Shown piece by piece: positions 58,779 to 61,935 of a stretch of DNA of 61,935 nucleotides. The DNA is from an uncultured bacterium. Lineage in GTDB: Bacteria; Verrucomicrobiota; Lentisphaeria; Victivallales; UBA1829. The DNA lies in the NCBI GenBank assembly GCA_949290385.1, contig CASERY010000145.1:1-61935 (forward strand), written 5' to 3'. Both the position numbers and the translations under genes were made by a program. The notes under the pieces are model-generated. The model saw only the letters and a list, made by a program, of their open reading frames with translations. It was not told where the DNA came from and ran no database searches. Every line of letters starts with the position of its first letter. The stretch's first letter is position 1.

Positions 58779-60086
58779 TTATTTTTCTCCAGATTTCCCT
58801 GTCTTTCCGGAATACTTCATCAGCCAGCATCCGACCAAGGCCGTAAGCGGAGCCACCAGGACCAATCCGATACTTCCCACAAGAGTCTTGACAATCTCAG
58901 GAACCATATAAGGATAATTCAGAATGTCAGTCATCAGAACTCCTTCCGCCTGAAAAGACATCATCAGGGTCAGGTATCCACCACAATAGGCAAGGAGCAA
59001 AGTCGTCGACATGGTGCCAACTACACTTTTGCCGATTCGCAATCCGGAAGCAAGAAGCTCCCTTCTTGAAATATCAGGCTTGTGGTAAACAAGTTCTCTC
59101 ATGCCTGCTGAAACATCCATTCCCAGATCCATCACCGCTCCTGATGATGCCAGAAACAGCTAACCGATAAAAAGATCTGTCATATTCAGATATTCATATC
59201 CTGCAAAATACAGTGCCTGCGAGCGCGTCATTACCGCTCCATTGACATTCAACAGAACCGTAAAGACCTTGGCCATGGCACAGCTGCACAGCACGCCTAA
59301 AAACGCACCCAGAAATGCAGTCCATCCTTTCACGCCGAATCCGGCGACTGCAAAGATAATAATAGCACAAAGGAGGCAGACCGCAATCAGAGAAATCCAA
59401 ATAGGACTGTAGCCTTTCAGGCATAATGGAACCAGAAGCTGCCAGATAACCACACAGGAAAAAATAAAAGTCAGCAACGCCTTGAGTCCGGTGAATCCGC
59501 CAAAAACAAGAAGCAGCTATGCAAAAAGGAGGAAAAGAACAACCTCGTAATGAATCCTGTAATAATCCTGAGCAATGACGTATAACTGAGGTGAGCCATC
59601 CGGATTAATTCCGTCCGTGGTCACAGCGATCTGGATTTCATCCCCGGCTTTGAAAATCGTATCCAGTTCAATCTGCGACCGGAGCATATTCATGGCAAGG
59701 ACTTCCATTCCAGCATACGGTCCAGTTTTAATCCGCACTGTGCAGCGCTGTTCTCCCATCTAAAGGGGACCGTTCTGAATCACAAAGGAATTATCTACGG
59801 AAAGGACTTCTGCCCGTTCCCGGACTCCTGCGATTTTATTGTGAGGAATACTCAGAGAGTAATGTTCATTCACAATATCCACTGCAAAAATTGCAAGAAT
59901 AACCATTGCAGAGGACAACAAATGACTCCGGTTCTGAGAAAAGAAATTCAGAAATCCATGAATCCATCTGTTTTTTACAGTTCCTTCGTCTGCTGCAAAT
60001 TCCCCGAAGAACTTTCCATACAGAAGTACTGCATAAACCAGGAAAAACAGCATAAAGAAACAGGGAATGATCCATCTGGATGGCAT
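58779..60086 (-). CDS. YibE/YibF family membrane protein (both halves in one chain), three UAGs
   Basis: A 435-residue protein. One N-terminal helix and a soluble domain (VRIKTGPYAGMEVLAMNM) correspond to YibE. Seven or so helices with ASSGAVMDLGMDVSAGM and GTMSTTLLLAYCGGYLTLMM correspond to YibF. Firmicutes often encode these as one or two genes; the activity is unknown. Codons 109 (59760), 190 (59517) and 309 (59160) are TAG. The last two are in or at membrane helices (FLLFA-X-LLVFGG and DLFIG-X-LFLASSGAVMD), where relatives have hydrophobic or small residues. The standard code would give four fragments. It lies 135 bases after the phosphatase gene with a terminator between. It ends on TAA. 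Confidence 0.88.
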
Positions 60087-60136
60087 AAAAGTTATAGCAT
60101 TGTCCAGTTCGGAAAGTCCGGCCTATGTACAGAAGA

Positions 60137-60171
60137 AAACAAAAGCGACCGTCTACAGATCGCTTTTGTTT
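60137..60171. terminator. Rho-independent terminator after the alkaline phosphatase gene
   Basis: A perfect 12-bp stem (60137-60148 with 60160-60171, AAACAAAAGCGA arm) is followed on the minus strand by TTTTC. Confidence 0.8.
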
Positions 60172-60221
60172 AATTTCAGAAAAGCGGTTAATTTTTTCAT
60201 TGCTTTTCTCAAATATTTCAA

Positions 60222-61739
60222 TTATTTGGCTTCAAAAATCTTGCGCAGGTTTTTCGCAATATCGGTATTGTCAGAGATATTGCCGAAAAGCATGGAATTG
60301 ACTCCATAGGCAGAGGTTGCCACCGGCATTGCAGAATGGTGGAAAGAGGCCCATGCAAGACCGGACTTATTGGAAACCAAGTGGGTCGCTGTAATCATCA
60401 GAGGATCATATCCACCATACATGACTCCCTTGCTTTCTGTGGGAGCATATTCCTTGTTATAGCCCATGGAACGATCAAAGGCGGCCTGAAGCTTGGATAC
60501 TTCATAATCAGAAAGCACCATGTTTCCATTTTCCGGCTTGACTCCATTTTCCGGATCCGGGAAGATCAGACCAAATGTATCCGTGATATAGGGTTTCATG
60601 TCGTCAAAAGTCAGCACGATGCCGTCTTTTTTCGCTTCATCTTTGATTTCCTTGAACTCATTGCTTGCGCGCCAGAGAGTCTTCTTCTGCCCCTCAATAT
60701 TTTTCAGATAAAGAGCATAACCTGTTCCGGAAAAGCCCAGCGTCAATGCACCAGTTTCATGGTCCCCTGTAACTACGATCAATGTTTCATCCGGATGTTT
60801 CAGGGCAAAATTGTAAGCTACCTGAACAGCTTCATCCAAGGCTGTCAGTTCCGCAATGGTTCCTGCGGCATCATTGGCATGCGCAGTCCAGTCAATCTTG
60901 CCGCCTTCTGTCATAATGAAAAATCCATTGGGATTGTCCAGAACTTCAATAGCTTTCGCTACATTCATGGCAAGTGTAATATCATCGGGCTCTTCGTCCA
61001 TAGCATAGAAACAGGTGTCTTCTTCTGCAAGATGCGGATTCTTTACATAAATCGGAGTAGCAGAACCAGCTCCAATTTCCGCAAATTTTTCCGGAGAATC
61101 GACAATGGTAAAGCCGTTTTCTTTCAGAAGATCATACATATCTTTCTGATCTTCCTTTCCATAAATCCACCAGCCCTTCTCGTTGACAGTGATACGGCCC
61201 TTATTGTCGTAGATTCCGCCGCCGGCAAAGAATTCAAATCCGGAATTGATCATGTCACCGGCAATTTTGTAGTATTCTCCGCGGTTTTTCTGATGCGAAT
61301 AGAAACCTCCAGGTGTGGCATGATTCATGGATGTTGTTGTAACAATTCCAATTTTTTTACCGCTTTTATGGGCCACTTCAGAAACCGATTCAACGGGCTC
61401 TTTATTAATGTCCATGCCAATAGCTCCGCTGTAAGTTTTTACACCGGTAGCCATGGCTGTGGCTGAAGCTGCAGAATCGGTGATCAGGGAATCAGCAGAA
61501 TAGGTTGTAGCATATCCCTGAACGGGGAAAGAATTCATGCACAATCCTTCGCCTGTCATTTCCTTTAGGTAGAAATCTGTGACCATTCTTTGAGGAGTGG
61601 CCATACCGTCTCCAATAAAGAGGAAAACATATTTTACGGGTTTTACTTCCGGTTCTTCCGCCTGCGCCTGACCGCAGAAGGAAAAAACCGCAGCAGCAGA
61701 TGCCACAGCTGCCAACAGGAATTTTTTGAATTTCAACAT
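60222..61739 (-). CDS. Secreted alkaline phosphatase
   Basis: A 505-residue zinc/magnesium phosphomonoesterase exported to the periplasm to free phosphate. Residues 1-27 are a signal peptide ending QAQA. The metal site FIGDGMA, the Ser nucleophile in ITDSAASATAMATGVKT, EGGKIDWTAHAND, VVTGDHETG and a late His in TATHLV are all present. It has a phoA-type fold but is longer than E. coli PhoA. It has no UAG and ends on TAA. It may answer phosphate starvation, but I see no clear Pho box in the 200 bases upstream. Confidence 0.93.
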   Translation of the reverse strand: MLKFKKFLLAAVASAAAVFSFCGQAQAEEPEVKPVKYVFLFIGDGMATPQRMVTDFYLKEMTGEGLCMNSFPVQGYATTYSADSLITDSAASATAMATGVKTYSGAIGMDINKEPVESVSEVAHKSGKKIGIVTTTSMNHATPGGFYSHQKNRGEYYKIAGDMINSGFEFFAGGGIYDNKGRITVNEKGWWIYGKEDQKDMYDLLKENGFTIVDSPEKFAEIGAGSATPIYVKNPHLAEEDTCFYAMDEEPDDITLAMNVAKAIEVLDNPNGFFIMTEGGKIDWTAHANDAAGTIAELTALDEAVQVAYNFALKHPDETLIVVTGDHETGALTLGFSGTGYALYLKNIEGQKKTLWRASNEFKEIKDEAKKDGIVLTFDDMKPYITDTFGLIFPDPENGVKPENGNMVLSDYEVSKLQAAFDRSMGYNKEYAPTESKGVMYGGYDPLMITATHLVSNKSGLAWASFHHSAMPVATSAYGVNSMLFGNISDNTDIAKNLRKIFEAK

Positions 61740-61935
61740 AACATTAATCCTTTTCTTTGTTGTTGTGTTGCTTGGTTTTATCTTTAATCCTATGATTTAT
61801 AACGCATATTCCCGGTAGACAAGGCCGCTTTTTATTTCCATAAAAAGATAAAGAAGCAGCCAGAAATATTCGTCTATTGTTGAATATAGTGAAACGCAAA
61901 TGAAAAACAATCGTTTTTTTCGAGAACTAAGCTTC

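Noticed and set aside
2580..60086. The split genes are pseudogenes in a decaying genome
   Set aside because: Decay would produce TAA, TGA and frameshifts too. All 38 interruptions are TAG, flanking sequence keeps full conservation, and about half the genes have no interruption.
1..61935. Pyrrolysine or programmed readthrough at UAG
   Set aside because: Pyrrolysine is confined to a few methyltransferases at active sites. Here UAG is spread over unrelated housekeeping proteins at ordinary positions with no shared downstream element, and no gene ends on UAG.
1..61935. Reassignment of UGA as well
   Set aside because: Seventeen accepted genes end on TGA at their family's normal C-terminus, and no gene has an internal TGA.

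Overview
The window comes from a Gram-negative, anaerobic, sugar-fermenting bacterium. It encodes LpxD and a Skp/OmpH chaperone (outer membrane), pyruvate formate-lyase with its activase, several glycoside hydrolases (GH78, GH27, GH36, an alpha-amylase-type enzyme) and a secreted alkaline phosphatase. The gene mix looks like the PVC superphylum, perhaps Lentisphaeria/Victivallales; that placement is inference from gene content only.

The central observation is a changed genetic code. Read with the standard code, 22 of the 43 protein genes I accept are cut by in-frame stops, and every one of the 38 cuts is TAG. None is TAA, TGA or a frameshift. Reading through TAG restores full-length proteins whose family motifs run straight across the site: acetolactate synthase, RluD, HrpB, a sirtuin, ParE, ThiD, pyruvate formate-lyase, ThuA, DUF805, MarC, YibE/F and others. 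All 43 genes end on TAA (26) or TGA (17), none on TAG. UAG is therefore a rare sense codon here, which predicts loss of release factor 1 and a tRNA with anticodon CUA. The inserted residue is not settled. Five sites lie inside membrane helices, and sites in HrpB, ThiD, Sir2 and YibF occupy small-residue positions, which favours alanine (serine or glycine next). Many soluble sites would also accept Gln or Glu, and the ParE site falls on the catalytic glutamate of the GHKL ATPase, the one strong conflict.

Layout. 1-5 kb: end of an unknown gene, MarC, a bile-acid/Na+ symporter-type transporter, and ilvB behind a branched-chain amino-acid attenuator with a leader peptide. 5-13 kb: a CocE-type hydrolase, ribosome hibernation factor, alpha-L-rhamnosidase, GH27 enzyme, membrane protein. 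13-18 kb: rluD-lgt, DedA, two unfamiliar proteins and a zinc-ribbon/HTH protein visible only with UAG as sense. 18-28 kb: ThuA-like protein, a candidate structured RNA before a DUF805 gene, an IclR regulator divergent from an amylase with dyads between, a secreted CxxC-repeat protein, nadA. 28-42 kb: hrpB-cobB, GH36, skp-lpxD, chagasin-like inhibitor, parE-parC, an AT-rich gap, apt. 42-55 kb: an AsmA/YdbH-like giant with six UAGs, then a lipoprotein and an ABC exporter module (permease, ATPase, permease-GldG fusion, DUF4340) followed by thiD and an amidase. 55-62 kb: pflB-pflA under a ZTP (pfl) riboswitch, a one-piece YibE/YibF protein, alkaline phosphatase.

The parts fit a saccharolytic fermenter: rhamnosides, galactosides and starch-like glucans are opened, pyruvate is split by PFL, and lipid A/outer-membrane maintenance and cell-wall turnover genes surround this. 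I saw no tRNA, rRNA, CRISPR array or transposase.
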